The notes: generated by a model not told the origin, from the sequence alone. DNA of 64,000 nucleotides from Clostridium sp. Cult1 (GCF_021655095.1 NZ_PPXW01000001.1:2260761-2324760), one strand, 5' to 3'. Numbered from the stretch's first letter, positions 18,013-28,166 are shown. Translations and numbers: made by a program.

Positions 18013-18036
18013 TCAATACGTTAGGAGGAAATAGAA

Positions 18037-19080
18037 ATGTATAAAAAAATTTTAGGTGCATTATTAGGAGCAGCTGTAGGGGATGCTATGGGTGCAGCCA
18101 CAGAACTTAGGTCCATTCGTCAGATTCGAGACACTTTTGGTGGAAAAGTGACGGATTTTAATACGCCACCTGACGATACAATAGCAAAGGGACGTAAAGC
18201 GGGTATGATTACAGATGCATTTAGTATTCCTTATATACTGATTAAAAATGTACTAAAAACCAATGGAAGTTTTTCAACTGAACTGGCACAACAGGCATTG
18301 TTGGAATGGGCATCCTATAAAGAGTGGTTCCAGCCTTTTGCGGGTATGACCACTAGGAAAGTAATCAATAGATTGAAGGAGGACCAAGGTGAAGTCAGCG
18401 ATTGGGCATATGCAGGCCATTTAGGTAATAAGCTCTTTAAAGGGCATTATTATGCATTGTCAAGCAATGGTGCAGCAACTAAAGCTTTCCCGATGGGCCT
18501 ATTTAATCCAGGGAATCTAGATAAAGCTATTGATTGCACTATAGCTATAACTATGTCTTCCCATGATGATAAATATAGTATTTCAGGTGCTTGTGCAGTA
18601 GCTGCAGCAGTAAGCCGAGCTATGGAGGAAAAAGTAAATGTTTATGATATAGTTCAAGCTGGGTTTTATGGTGCGAAAATTGGAGAAAGTAAAGGAGAAA
18701 AAATTGGACTACATTATCCAGGACCTTCTGTACAAAAGCGAATGGATATGGCTGTGAATTTAGCGATTAAAGAAGGGAGTCCAGATATAATAATGGAAAA
18801 GCTTGCTGACATTATTGGTAGTGGACCAGCAATTTCTGAAACAGTTCCTGCTGCCTTTGGTTTGTTTATAGCCAATAATGGTGAAACCATGGAATCTATT
18901 TATGGTGGAGTTAATATTGGAGATGAAACAAGTGCTATTGCAAGCATTACTGGTGCACTTGGAGGAACTTATAACGGAGTGGACTCCATTATCCCTGGAT
19001 ATCAGGAGATTATAGAGAAACAAAATGAAATAGATTTGTCTGCCATGGCAGAGGAAATTTGCACATATATTTGTAAATAA
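18037..19080 (+). CDS. ADP-ribosylglycohydrolase family protein, metal ligands degenerate
   Basis: A 347-residue paralogue of the preceding protein, starting MYKKILGALLGAAVGDAMGA and alignable throughout. The first metal motif is TDA (MITDAFS) instead of TDD, and the second, DTDT in copy 1, reads ETSA here (NIGDETSAIAS), so three Asp metal ligands and a Thr are lost. It therefore probably lacks normal ARH chemistry and may be a structural or regulatory partner, or an enzyme with altered chemistry. The rest is not decayed. ATG 18037 follows TAGGAGG, and the gene ends 24 bases before a bidirectional terminator. It is the last gene of the operon. Confidence 0.87.
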   Translation: MYKKILGALLGAAVGDAMGAATELRSIRQIRDTFGGKVTDFNTPPDDTIAKGRKAGMITDAFSIPYILIKNVLKTNGSFSTELAQQALLEWASYKEWFQPFAGMTTRKVINRLKEDQGEVSDWAYAGHLGNKLFKGHYYALSSNGAATKAFPMGLFNPGNLDKAIDCTIAITMSSHDDKYSISGACAVAAAVSRAMEEKVNVYDIVQAGFYGAKIGESKGEKIGLHYPGPSVQKRMDMAVNLAIKEGSPDIIMEKLADIIGSGPAISETVPAAFGLFIANNGETMESIYGGVNIGDETSAIASITGALGGTYNGVDSIIPGYQEIIEKQNEIDLSAMAEEICTYICK

Positions 19081-19104
19081 GTATCTAATTCAAAGGATTT
19101 AAAA

Positions 19105-19131
19105 AAGACAGGAGAAGTGTTCTCCTGTCTT
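19105..19131. terminator. Bidirectional terminator between convergent operons
   Basis: AAGACAGGAGAA pairs with TTCTCCTGTCTT around a three-base loop. There is an A run on the left and T-rich sequence on the right, so it can act on both the hydrolase operon and the minus-strand reductase pair. Confidence 0.8.
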
Positions 19132-19152
19132 AATTGTGAACTGAACATTATC

Positions 19153-19911
19153 TTAATATCCAATTATAGCGGCTCCGATGGCACCTAGAAATTGTGATTC
19201 CTTAGTGGAAACAATCTTTACCCCTAGTTTTTCTTCAAGCAATTCTCCTAATTTTTCATTCCTTGAAACCCCACCGGAAAAAAATACTTTATCCTCAACA
19301 CCTACCTTACTTACTAAAGAATAGGTTTTATTGCACACGGATTGGAGTAAGCCTGCTGCGATTTTTTCCTTTGGAGTACCTTCTGCCACTAAGCTAACAA
19401 CTTCTGATTCGGCGAATACAGTACACATAGAGCTGATATTAGCAGGTTCTGCTCCTGTAGCTAATCGGGAAAGGTCGTCAATATCTACCTCTAAGGCGTT
19501 TGCCATTACTTGAAGAAATCGTCCCGTTCCAGCAGCGCATTTATCGTTCATTAAGAAGTCTACAACCATACCTTTTTCATTTAATTTTATCACCTTACTA
19601 TCCTGTCCACCTATATCTATTACAGTCCTAATCTTAGGGTCGATATAGTAGGCACCTTTTCCATGGCAGGTTATTTCAGTTACTTTTTTATCTACAAAGG
19701 GCAAGGATACCCTACCATAACCGGTTCCTACAATGGATTTAATATTATCCCTAGAAGTTTTGGTTTGCTCTAAAATTTCTTTCAACAACTGTTCTCCTAC
19801 ACTTTTCGGACTCCATCCTGTAGGCAAAAGGGCAGTGCCAATTATCTTTTCTCCATCATAGGCTGCAATTTTTGCTGCTATAGATCCTACATCTATACCA
19901 ATACTAATCAA
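19153..19911 (-). CDS. ASKHA-type ATPase, activator of the double-cubane reductase (YjiL/HgdC family)
   Basis: A protein of about 252 residues of the acyl-CoA dehydratase activase family. ATP-dependent electron donors of this type form a homodimer with a bridging [4Fe-4S] cluster and push low-potential electrons into a partner iron-sulfur enzyme. The nucleotide-binding segments GIDVGSIAAK, VIDIGGQDSKVI and FFSGGVSRN are present, and the cluster cysteines are in NDKCAAGTGRF and SSMCTVFAESE. I prefer TTG at 19911, which follows AAGGAAGTGA; a GTG at 19920 is an alternative, three residues longer. The partner gene lies 26 bases upstream on the same strand. Confidence 0.9.
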   Translation of the reverse strand: MISIGIDVGSIAAKIAAYDGEKIIGTALLPTGWSPKSVGEQLLKEILEQTKTSRDNIKSIVGTGYGRVSLPFVDKKVTEITCHGKGAYYIDPKIRTVIDIGGQDSKVIKLNEKGMVVDFLMNDKCAAGTGRFLQVMANALEVDIDDLSRLATGAEPANISSMCTVFAESEVVSLVAEGTPKEKIAAGLLQSVCNKTYSLVSKVGVEDKVFFSGGVSRNEKLGELLEEKLGVKIVSTKESQFLGAIGAAIIGY

Positions 19912-19937
19912 AAATATCACTTCCTTGTAAATTACAT

Positions 19938-21098
19938 CTATGCTGTAACCCTAGTATTTATAGTCTCTAAGAAAGCTTCTACTCTAACTTTAATTTGACC
20001 TAAATCTGAATCGGAATAATCCGTTTCAACTTGTAAGAAAGGTAGATTTAATTCATCCTTAACAAAATTTCTAACAAAGTAGGATTCTATATTATATGTA
20101 TGGCAGGCTTGCCATGTTAAATCAACTACTCCATCTACTTCATATTCTTCAGCTAATCTTTTAATTAAGTCCATTCTACTATTATTAGGAGTCATACAGG
20201 AACAAGGGGTTTTAAGATATTTTTCGGCTAAGGCTGTAATAGGATCTTTTTCTTCATCCACCATTATATCCAAACCTTTATAACCGGTACAATTTTCTAA
20301 AGCAACTACAGAAGCCCCTGATTCTTCTAAAATCCTTATTACTTTTTCTGAACCACTTCCTACAGGACATCCGGTTAGTAAAATTCTCGGAGCTTTTTCA
20401 TCGAAGGCGAATATTCCTTCTTTTATCCGTTCTTCCACTTCTTCTATTAGTCTTTCAATCAAGTCTATGCCAGCTTCTTTGTCCACATTGAATCCCTTCA
20501 GCCATTGAGCTAACATCATATCTATTCCTGTCAATGGAGCTGGTTTGTGGGCATTTAATTTGTGAAGCCTTTTCATAGCATCCCTTTCTCTATTCATCAG
20601 TTTAATAGCGTTTCTAAGCTTTTCCTCAGTAATTTCCACATCTAGTTGTTTTTCTAAAAAGTTTTTGAATCGAACCATTTCATTTTTCCACATGGTTAAG
20701 GCTAGTTCTCCTTCTGCTGTTTGAGGTAGATTCATTACATGCATAGGTTTTAGTTCAGCCATTAGTTCATACATTTTCTTTTTACCATCACAAGTAGTCT
20801 CTGCTAACAATACATCGGAAAAGTAAAAATAGGGACATTTGTCAGTTATGGCAAATCCATAACTAGATTTGATAAGGGGACATAGATTTCGTGGTAACTT
20901 TTTTTCTGCCTCTTCAATTGGTTCCTGGGTAGTTCCACAAAGTGTAACTGAAATTGCATCGGCAGCTAAAGCTATTTCCTGTGGTGAGAACACGCAATAC
21001 ATTCCCACTACTTTCTTTCCAGCTTCATGAGCTTCTTTGATCTTAACGGAGTTAACGCCTCTTAGGGCCTCCACTTCTTCCATAACCTTAGGTCTCAT
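19938..21098 (-). CDS. Double-cubane-cluster anaerobic reductase (2-hydroxyacyl-CoA dehydratase fold, YjiM type)
   Basis: A 386-residue protein of the 2-hydroxyacyl-CoA dehydratase superfamily. It is a single subunit paired with one activator ATPase, the organisation of double-cubane cluster proteins (YjiM/YjiL in E. coli), not of true dehydratases, which need two different subunits. Cysteines in MYCVFSPQE, NLCPLIKSS, ETTCDGKKK, TGCPVGSGS, TPCSCMTPNN and QACHTYNIES are candidate cluster ligands. Characterised relatives carry an [8Fe-9S] double cubane and reduce small molecules, but the physiological substrate is unknown. ATG 21098 is seven bases from AAAGGAGAG; further upstream in-frame ATGs are poorly placed. 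Confidence 0.87.
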   Translation of the reverse strand: MRPKVMEEVEALRGVNSVKIKEAHEAGKKVVGMYCVFSPQEIALAADAISVTLCGTTQEPIEEAEKKLPRNLCPLIKSSYGFAITDKCPYFYFSDVLLAETTCDGKKKMYELMAELKPMHVMNLPQTAEGELALTMWKNEMVRFKNFLEKQLDVEITEEKLRNAIKLMNRERDAMKRLHKLNAHKPAPLTGIDMMLAQWLKGFNVDKEAGIDLIERLIEEVEERIKEGIFAFDEKAPRILLTGCPVGSGSEKVIRILEESGASVVALENCTGYKGLDIMVDEEKDPITALAEKYLKTPCSCMTPNNSRMDLIKRLAEEYEVDGVVDLTWQACHTYNIESYFVRNFVKDELNLPFLQVETDYSDSDLGQIKVRVEAFLETINTRVTA

Positions 21099-21304
21099 TT
21101 CCATCTCTCCTTTTATCATAATTATAGAATATCTATAATAGTGTAACATTTAATATTAATGACTACCAATTGGATATATTAATAGATAAAAGAATTATAT
21201 AAAGAAGATTTATAAAGGAAAATATTTAAATGAAAAATTTATTTAATTATTCGTGTAATGATGTATAATATAAAATGAAGAAAGAGGAGAAAAGAAGGGA
21301 CATT

Positions 21305-22363
21305 ATGGAGAAAATAGAAACTAAAATAATTAAACTAAATAAAATAAATCTAGAAGAAAAATTGATACTAGAAGGAGCTAAGTTCATTAAGGAAGGGAAA
21401 CTGGTGGCTTTTCCTACTGAAACAGTTTATGGTCTAGGCGCAAATGGCCTTGACGAAGAAGCGGTGAAGAAAATATTTATTGCAAAGGGTAGGCCTCAGG
21501 ACAATCCTTTAATACTCCATGTATCTTCCATAGAAGATGTAAAACCTTTAGTAAAGTCCATATCTAAAGAAGCGGAGATTTTGATGAAAAGATTTTGGCC
21601 AGGACCTCTAACCATATTATTTAGAAAAAGTAATAAGGTTCCAAATATAATAACTGCTGGCCTTGATACTGTAGCTATTAGAATGCCTAACCATCCTATT
21701 GCTATAGAGCTCATTAAAAACAGTGGTGTACCTATTGCTGCACCCTCTGCTAATACCTCTGGCAAACCTAGCCCTACATCAGCAGACCATGTTATTGAGG
21801 ATTTATATGGGAAAGTTCATATGATAATAGATGGAGGAAATACTGGGGTAGGTTTAGAGTCTACTGTATTGGATTTAACGGAGAAAATACCAATGATATT
21901 AAGACCTGGTGGAATAACATTGGAAGATTTACAAAAAATAATTCCTCAGGTAGAAGAAGATCTTAGTATTATAAAGGATAATAAGGATATAGTTCCCAAA
22001 TCTCCAGGCCAAAAATACAGACATTATGCACCTAAAGCAGATATGTTGGTTTTTACTGGAGAATTAGAGAATATAGTGATGAAAATAAAATCACAAACAG
22101 AGGAACTTATATCTAAGGGAAAAATCGTTGGCATAATGGCAACAGAGGAGACTAAGGATAGATATGAAAGGGGAGTTGTAATATCTGTAGGAAGTAGGGA
22201 AAACATGGAAACCATCGGACATAATTTGTTTAATACTATTAGATTATTTGACCAGAAAGAAGTAGATGTAATTCTAGCAGAAGGAGTAGGATTATCTTAT
22301 ATTGGCACAGCTATTATGAATAGATTAAAAAAGGCATCAGGAGGAAATATAATAAAGGTATAA
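21305..22363 (+). CDS. sua5: L-threonylcarbamoyladenylate synthase (Sua5 type)
   Basis: A 352-residue enzyme that makes threonylcarbamoyl-AMP from threonine, bicarbonate and ATP, the first step of tRNA t6A37 formation. The YrdC domain (about residues 15-210) shows AFPTETVYGLGANG, KGRPQDNPLILHV and PSANTSGKPSPTSADHV. A C-terminal Sua5 domain (about 240-350) distinguishes it from the short TsaC form. ATG 21305 follows AAGAAGGGA; ATG 21275 is further upstream without a good site. The gene opens a four-gene run with ywlE, rpiB and upp, the same order as in Bacillus. Confidence 0.95.
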   Translation: MEKIETKIIKLNKINLEEKLILEGAKFIKEGKLVAFPTETVYGLGANGLDEEAVKKIFIAKGRPQDNPLILHVSSIEDVKPLVKSISKEAEILMKRFWPGPLTILFRKSNKVPNIITAGLDTVAIRMPNHPIAIELIKNSGVPIAAPSANTSGKPSPTSADHVIEDLYGKVHMIIDGGNTGVGLESTVLDLTEKIPMILRPGGITLEDLQKIIPQVEEDLSIIKDNKDIVPKSPGQKYRHYAPKADMLVFTGELENIVMKIKSQTEELISKGKIVGIMATEETKDRYERGVVISVGSRENMETIGHNLFNTIRLFDQKEVDVILAEGVGLSYIGTAIMNRLKKASGGNIIKV

Positions 22364-22375
22364 GGAGAGAGAAAT

Positions 22376-22828
22376 GTGAACATACTTTTTGTTTGTACTG
22401 GCAATACTTGCAGAAGCCCTATGGCCCAAGCCCTTTTGGAGGAAATGGTTAAAGAAAAGGGTCTAGATATAAAAGTAAAGTCAGCAGGGATATTTGCTTT
22501 TGATGGTCAGGAGGCTTCTAAAAATGCCATTGAAGTTTTAAAATCCGAGGGAATAGATTTAAGTAATCATAGAGCAAATATTATCTATAGGGATTTATTA
22601 GAAGAAGCAGATTTAATTCTAACTATGGGCATATCTCATAAGAGAGCATTGCTGTCTAAATTTGATTTTGTCAAAGAAAAGATTTATACTCTTAAGGAAT
22701 ACGCCTATGGAGAAGAAGAGGACATAGATGATCCCTTTGGCGGAGATCTACAGGTTTATAATAAAGCAAAAGAGGAAATAAAAGAAGCGCTAAAAGAAAT
22801 GATTAAGCGGTTGACAGTCGGCAATTGA
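22376..22828 (+). CDS. ywlE: Low-molecular-weight protein phosphatase (YwlE type, probably protein-arginine)
   Basis: A 150-residue phosphatase with the P-loop CTGNTCRSP at residues 7-15 and the general-acid segment DDPFGGDLQVY near the C-terminus. A Thr after Asn in the loop (C-T-G-N-T-C-R-S) is the feature that gives Bacillus YwlE specificity for phosphoarginine over phosphotyrosine, so a role in arginine-phosphate turnover is likely. The GTG start at 22376 lies 12 bases after the sua5 stop, behind AAGGAGAG. rpiB follows after a short spacer containing a repeat-like AATTGTCAATTG. Confidence 0.9.
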   Translation: MNILFVCTGNTCRSPMAQALLEEMVKEKGLDIKVKSAGIFAFDGQEASKNAIEVLKSEGIDLSNHRANIIYRDLLEEADLILTMGISHKRALLSKFDFVKEKIYTLKEYAYGEEEDIDDPFGGDLQVYNKAKEEIKEALKEMIKRLTVGN

Positions 22829-22883
22829 AAAGCGAGACCTCAATAATCATGAATTGTCAATTGAAACAAGGGAGGAGATATTT

Positions 22884-23327
22884 TTGAAAATCGGTATAGG
22901 TAGTGACCATGGTGGTTTTGAATTAAAGGAATATATTAAGGAATTTCTTGAAAAAGAGGGTATTGAGTGTATGGATTATGGTACCCATTCTCCAGAGTCG
23001 GTAGATTATCCTGATTATGGGCGAAAGCTTTCAGAAGCAGTTATAGCTGGGGAAGTTGATAGGGGTATTGCCATATGTGGTACTGGTATAGGCATATCTA
23101 TTGCTTGTAATAAAGTAAAGGGTATTAGATGTGCTCTTTGCAGCGACACCTATTCTGCTAGAATGAGTGTAGAACATAATAATGCTAATATAATTGCGTT
23201 AGGTGGAAGGGTAATAGGAAAAGATTTAGCTATAGAAATAGTATCTACTTGGCTTAAGTCTCAATTTTTAGGTGGAAGGCATGAAAGAAGGGTTAATAAA
23301 ATTTCTGATATAGAAGCTAATTTATGA
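22884..23327 (+). CDS. rpiB: Ribose-5-phosphate isomerase B
   Basis: A 147-residue isomerase that interconverts ribose 5-phosphate and ribulose 5-phosphate. The motifs IGSDHGGFELKEYI, AICGTGIGISIACNK (with the catalytic Cys) and HNNANIIALGGRVIG are diagnostic of the RpiB/LacAB family. TTG 22884 follows GGGAGGAG at 22870-22877; the upstream open frame from 22854 crosses a non-coding repeat. It lies between ywlE and upp, consistent with a nucleotide and pentose phosphate module. Confidence 0.94.
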   Translation: MKIGIGSDHGGFELKEYIKEFLEKEGIECMDYGTHSPESVDYPDYGRKLSEAVIAGEVDRGIAICGTGIGISIACNKVKGIRCALCSDTYSARMSVEHNNANIIALGGRVIGKDLAIEIVSTWLKSQFLGGRHERRVNKISDIEANL

Positions 23328-23340
23328 TATAATTATTTAG

Positions 23341-24003
<663 letters not shown>

Positions 24004-24018
24004 TAATATACTTACGGT

Positions 24019-24053
24019 AAAGCGAGCTATAGAATATTCTACAGCTCGCTTTT
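24019..24053 (+). terminator. Terminator after upp
   Basis: AAAGCGAGCT pairs with AGCTCGCTTT around a short A/T-rich loop, with TTTTG after it. Confidence 0.75.
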
Positions 24054-24152
24054 GTTATATTAAGGATATAGTTTGACTCATTTCTTTTAATTGACTTATT
24101 CATCATAATAATATAAAATTTTAAGAGAACTTATAATAAGGAGCGAAAATAT

Positions 24153-25199
24153 ATGGAAAACATAATATTACCATTTATAATATCAGCAGCTATATCACTA
24201 TTCATGACTCCAATTGCTAAAAAATTAGCGATAAAATATGGAGCAGTAGATGTTCCTAAAGATGAAAGAAGAGTACATAATAAACCTATGCCTTTAATGG
24301 GAGGGTTAGCAATTTATATTGCAATTATTATATCTTCCTTAATATTTCTACCAAAAGATAGAACCTTAATTTCTATTATAATTGGAGGAAGCATAATATG
24401 TATATCTGGTATAATAGATGATATAAGAGGGTTAAGCCCAAAGGCGAAATTAACATTTCAAATAATAGCTTCTATTGTGTTAATCTTAGGAGATGTAAAA
24501 ATAGATGCTATAACTAATCCTTTCGGTAAACCAGGTACTCTATTATTATTAAATGGATTTTCTATTCCGTTAACCATATTTTGGGTAGTAGGTATTACCA
24601 ACACATTAAATTTAATTGATGGATTAGATGGTTTGGCTGCAGGCGTTGCTATGATTGCCAGCCTATCCTTTTTATTTGTTGCCAATAAATTTAGTTATAT
24701 TCCTATTATGATTATGTCTGCTATAGTTGCAGGATCCTGTATTGGATTTCTACCTTATAATTTTAACCCAGCCAAGATATTTATGGGGGATACAGGAGCT
24801 TTATTATTGGGGTTCATGCTAGCTGCTCTATCTATAGAGGGAGTCATGAAATCTGTTGCAACAATTGCAGTTGTGGTTCCAATAATAATTCTTGGAGTTC
24901 CTATCTTTGATACAACCTTTGCCATATTTAGAAGATTATTAAATGGTAAATCTATTGCAGAAGCAGATAAGGGACACCTTCATCATAGATTATTAAATAT
25001 GGGATATTCTCAGAAAAAAACTGTATTAATACTATATTCCATCTCTGCTATTTTTGGACTATGTGCTATTTTTATAGCAAAAACCAATAGTAAAAGAGCA
25101 GTTTTTGTTGCCGTAATAGTCTTTGTACTTACCATATTATTGGCTAGTAAGATGGGATTAATTAGCGGGAAGAAGAGGGATGAAAATGAAGAAGATTAA
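24153..25199 (+). CDS. tagO: Undecaprenyl-phosphate N-acetylglucosaminyl 1-phosphate transferase (TagO/WecA type)
   Basis: A 348-residue polytopic membrane enzyme of the MraY/WecA superfamily. It loads GlcNAc-1-phosphate onto undecaprenyl phosphate and so starts teichoic acid or other cell-wall polysaccharides. The motifs DERRVHNKPMPLMGG, the metal-binding IDDIRGLSPKAK, NLIDGLDGLAAG and the C-terminal HLHHRLLNMG are all present. ATG 24153 follows AAGGAGCG. The next gene, wecB, overlaps its end by 14 bases, and makes UDP-ManNAc, the next sugar in linkage units of wall teichoic acid, so the two probably serve one pathway. Confidence 0.94.
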   Translation: MENIILPFIISAAISLFMTPIAKKLAIKYGAVDVPKDERRVHNKPMPLMGGLAIYIAIIISSLIFLPKDRTLISIIIGGSIICISGIIDDIRGLSPKAKLTFQIIASIVLILGDVKIDAITNPFGKPGTLLLLNGFSIPLTIFWVVGITNTLNLIDGLDGLAAGVAMIASLSFLFVANKFSYIPIMIMSAIVAGSCIGFLPYNFNPAKIFMGDTGALLLGFMLAALSIEGVMKSVATIAVVVPIIILGVPIFDTTFAIFRRLLNGKSIAEADKGHLHHRLLNMGYSQKKTVLILYSISAIFGLCAIFIAKTNSKRAVFVAVIVFVLTILLASKMGLISGKKRDENEED

Positions 25200-26313
25200 A
25201 GTTATGACAGTGTTTGGTACGAGACCTGAGGGGATTAAAATGGCCCCTATTATAAAGGTTATGGAAAATATTTCTGAAATAGATAATACTATATGTATAA
25301 CAGCCCAGCATAGGGAAATGTTAGATCAAGTACTTAACCTTTTTCAAATAGAACCGGACTATGATTTGAATATTTTTAAACCAGGTCAAAGCCTTACGGA
25401 AATTACTATGAGGGCTTTAGAAGGTTTGGAAAAGGTAATAATGGAAGTAAAACCAGATGTATTACTGGTTCAAGGAGATACTAGTACCGTATTTGCAGGA
25501 GCTCTAGCTGCTTTTTATCAAAAGATAAAAATAGGTCATGTAGAAGCAGGCTTAAGGTCAGGGAATTTATATTCCCCTTATCCAGAGGAGGCAAATAGAA
25601 AGTTGACTGGAATACTTACAGACTTTCATTTTGCGCCAACTGAAACCAATAGGGACAATCTTCTAAGAGAAGGTTATCCTGAGGAAAAAATATTCATTAC
25701 AGGAAATACGGTAATAGATGCTCTAAAATTTGCTGTTAAAGAAGATTATATTTTTAATATGCCTTTGTTGGACAATATTGATTATAAAAACAAAAGAATA
25801 ATACTATTAACTTCCCATAGAAGGGAGAACATAGGCAAGCCTATGGAGAATATATTTTCTGCCATGAATCAAATAGCTTTAGAATATGAAGATGTAGAAG
25901 TTGTATTCCCAATCCATTTGAATCCAAAAGTTAGAGAAATAGCTAATAGGATATTTAAAGAAAATAGGCGAGTTCATTTGATAGAACCGTTGGACTATGA
26001 GCCTTTTACTAATTTAATGGCTAAATCCTATCTAGTAGTTACCGATTCAGGAGGGCTACAAGAAGAAGCTCCAAGTCTTGGGAAACCAGTATTGGTAGTA
26101 AGGGAAGAAACAGAGAGACCAGAAGGAATCGAAGCAGGTACTGCTAAATTAGTAGGTACAGATTATAATAATATATTAAATGAAATAGATACTTTAATAA
26201 CAGATAAAAAAGAATATAATAAAATGGCCAATGCAGTAAATCCTTATGGGGATGGAAAAGCTTCTGAAAGGATTGTAGATATTATTCTTAAACATGGGTT
26301 CTATACAAAATAG
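25186..26313 (+). CDS. wecB: UDP-N-acetylglucosamine 2-epimerase (non-hydrolysing)
   Basis: A 375-residue epimerase that converts UDP-GlcNAc to UDP-ManNAc. The N-terminus [18 protein letters not shown], the segments [11 protein letters not shown] and HVEAGLRSG, and the C-terminal [19 protein letters not shown] are diagnostic. The gene overlaps tagO by 14 bases; ATG 25186 is preferred over ATG 25180 because of spacing from the upstream AGAGGG. The stop codon lies inside the ribosome-binding site of the sigma-54 activator gene, so the three genes are coupled. Confidence 0.95.
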   Translation: MKKIKVMTVFGTRPEGIKMAPIIKVMENISEIDNTICITAQHREMLDQVLNLFQIEPDYDLNIFKPGQSLTEITMRALEGLEKVIMEVKPDVLLVQGDTSTVFAGALAAFYQKIKIGHVEAGLRSGNLYSPYPEEANRKLTGILTDFHFAPTETNRDNLLREGYPEEKIFITGNTVIDALKFAVKEDYIFNMPLLDNIDYKNKRIILLTSHRRENIGKPMENIFSAMNQIALEYEDVEVVFPIHLNPKVREIANRIFKENRRVHLIEPLDYEPFTNLMAKSYLVVTDSGGLQEEAPSLGKPVLVVREETERPEGIEAGTAKLVGTDYNNILNEIDTLITDKKEYNKMANAVNPYGDGKASERIVDIILKHGFYTK

Positions 26314-26323
26314 GAGTGATTTT

Positions 26324-28042
26324 ATGAATCTACCAATCTATAATCCAGACTTTTTAAGCTTTTTATTGGAATCTCTTTTAGATGGCATACTAATAGTTGG
26401 CGGAGATGGTAAGGTATGCTATGGAAATGGGACTGTTTTAAGGATGCTAGATATAGACAAGAAAGAACTTGAATCTTATCCTTTTCCAAGCTTTATTAAA
26501 GATAAAAAGCTAAAGGAGTTTTTCTTATTAGATGGAGAAAAAAGAGAAAAGGAATATAATTCTAATGGTAGTCATCTATTGCTAAAATATACTCCTTATG
26601 AAGTAGATGGAGATTTGTTAAGTCATATATTTATAATTCAAGATATAACAGCTATTAAAGATTCTCAAAGCCAGTTATTGGAAGAGAAGATGAGTTTGGA
26701 TATGATAGAAGATCTCCTAGAATATGCATACGAAGGTTTTGCTTTAGTTGACAGCGAGGGTAAAATTGTAAAATGGAATTATGAAGAGTTATTAGGAATA
26801 AAAGAAGAGGATGCTATAGGCAAACCAGTAAGCCAGGTTATAGAAAATACTCGACTTGATGTAGTTGTGAAAACTGGGAAAAAAGAGATTAGGCATATTC
26901 AGAGGATACAAGGCCATGATATGGTAGCTAATAGGGTACCTATTATCCGAGGAGGGAAAATAATAGGAGCAGTAGGAGCTGTATTATTTAGAGATGCCAG
27001 TGATATAAGGGAAATGGCTAAAGAATTAATTGAATTGGAAAATAAAATTAATGAATATAAGGGTGAAATTGAAAGGCTGCAGGATAGTAGATATACCTTT
27101 GATAGTATTATTACTAGAAATCCCAAAATGGAATATTTGAAAAAATTAGGTAGAACTGCGGCTCAATCTAATTCTACAGTATTGATTTTAGGGGAGTCTG
27201 GTACGGGGAAGGAACTATTTGCTCAAGCTATTCACAAAGCCAGTTATAGAAAATTTGGTCCTTTTATCCCTATTAATTGTGCTGCCATACCTAGAGAATT
27301 ATTAGAATCAGAATTATTCGGCTATGAATCAGGAGCCTTCACTGGAGCAAGACGAGGAGGTAAAACAGGAAAGTTTGAATTGGCAAATGGAGGCACAATA
27401 TTTTTAGATGAAATTGGAGATATGCCTCTTGAAATGCAGGTGAAACTTTTAAGAGTATTAGAAGAAAAAGAATTTGAACGAGTAGGTGGAAATCAAAAAA
27501 TAATTTTAGATGCTAGGATCATTGCAGCTACAAATGAAAAAATAGAAGAGGCAGTAGAAAAAGGAAGATTTAGGGAAGATCTATATTACAGATTAAATGT
27601 AATAAGCATAGATATTCCTCCCCTTAGGGAAAGAGAAGAAGATATCCCCCTAATAGCGGAGCATCTATTAGAGTATCTAGTAGAAGAACTGAATACGGAA
27701 ATAAAGATAATAGACAATGAGACTATGGATATATTGATGAAGTACCATTGGCCTGGAAATGTGAGGGAATTAAGAAATGTATTGGAAAGGGCCATAAATT
27801 TATCTACTCAACAGATTATACTACCTCAACATTTGCCAGAGAGATTAGTAAAGAATAAAATATATATTGAAGGCAAAGAAAAAATATTTCCATTAAAGGA
27901 TGTTGTGGCTGAAGCGGAAAAGGAAGCTATAGTAAATGCAATAACCAATACAAAAGGTAATAAAACTTTAGCTGCAGAATATTTAGGAATTCATAGAACT
28001 GCCTTATATAAAAAAATCGAAAAATATGGGTTAAGCCTTTAA
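26324..28042 (+). CDS. Sigma-54-dependent transcriptional activator with PAS sensors
   Basis: A 572-residue bacterial enhancer-binding protein. Two PAS-like sensor domains (about residues 10-110 and 125-235) lead through a coiled linker into an AAA+ domain with Walker A GESGTGKE near residue 290 and the sigma-54-contacting loop GAFTGA at residues 337-342, then a Fis-type helix-turn-helix at the C-terminus ([20 protein letters not shown]). ATG 26324 follows TAGGAGTG. A -24/-12 promoter about 260 bases downstream drives thiolase and CoA-transferase genes, so this protein is their likely activator, sensing a metabolite or redox signal through PAS. Confidence 0.95.
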   Translation: MNLPIYNPDFLSFLLESLLDGILIVGGDGKVCYGNGTVLRMLDIDKKELESYPFPSFIKDKKLKEFFLLDGEKREKEYNSNGSHLLLKYTPYEVDGDLLSHIFIIQDITAIKDSQSQLLEEKMSLDMIEDLLEYAYEGFALVDSEGKIVKWNYEELLGIKEEDAIGKPVSQVIENTRLDVVVKTGKKEIRHIQRIQGHDMVANRVPIIRGGKIIGAVGAVLFRDASDIREMAKELIELENKINEYKGEIERLQDSRYTFDSIITRNPKMEYLKKLGRTAAQSNSTVLILGESGTGKELFAQAIHKASYRKFGPFIPINCAAIPRELLESELFGYESGAFTGARRGGKTGKFELANGGTIFLDEIGDMPLEMQVKLLRVLEEKEFERVGGNQKIILDARIIAATNEKIEEAVEKGRFREDLYYRLNVISIDIPPLREREEDIPLIAEHLLEYLVEELNTEIKIIDNETMDILMKYHWPGNVRELRNVLERAINLSTQQIILPQHLPERLVKNKIYIEGKEKIFPLKDVVAEAEKEAIVNAITNTKGNKTLAAEYLGIHRTALYKKIEKYGLSL

Positions 28043-28098
28043 CTGTAGCCAATTATCTACAAAAAAAAATGAACTGTAGATAATTGGCTACAGTTTTA
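28041..28098 (+). terminator. Long perfect hairpin after the activator gene
   Basis: A 21-base perfect stem: AACTGTAGCCAATTATCTAC at 28041-28060 plus one base pairs with its exact complement at 28075-28095 around a 13-base A-rich loop, and is followed by TTATA. It starts within the activator stop codon and should separate the activator transcript from the sigma-54 promoter. Confidence 0.7.
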
Positions 28099-28166
28099 TA
28101 ATGGATTTTACCACTCATGATAGATTATAGAGGTTGAAGAACAGCTATAGGGTAAAAATGCTTATG

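Noticed and set aside
19153-21098. True 2-hydroxyacyl-CoA dehydratase (fermentation of glutamate, lactate or aromatic amino acids)
   Set aside because: Only one dehydratase-fold subunit is present, and no CoA-transferase or dehydrogenase gene adjoins it; the single-subunit layout fits double-cubane proteins.
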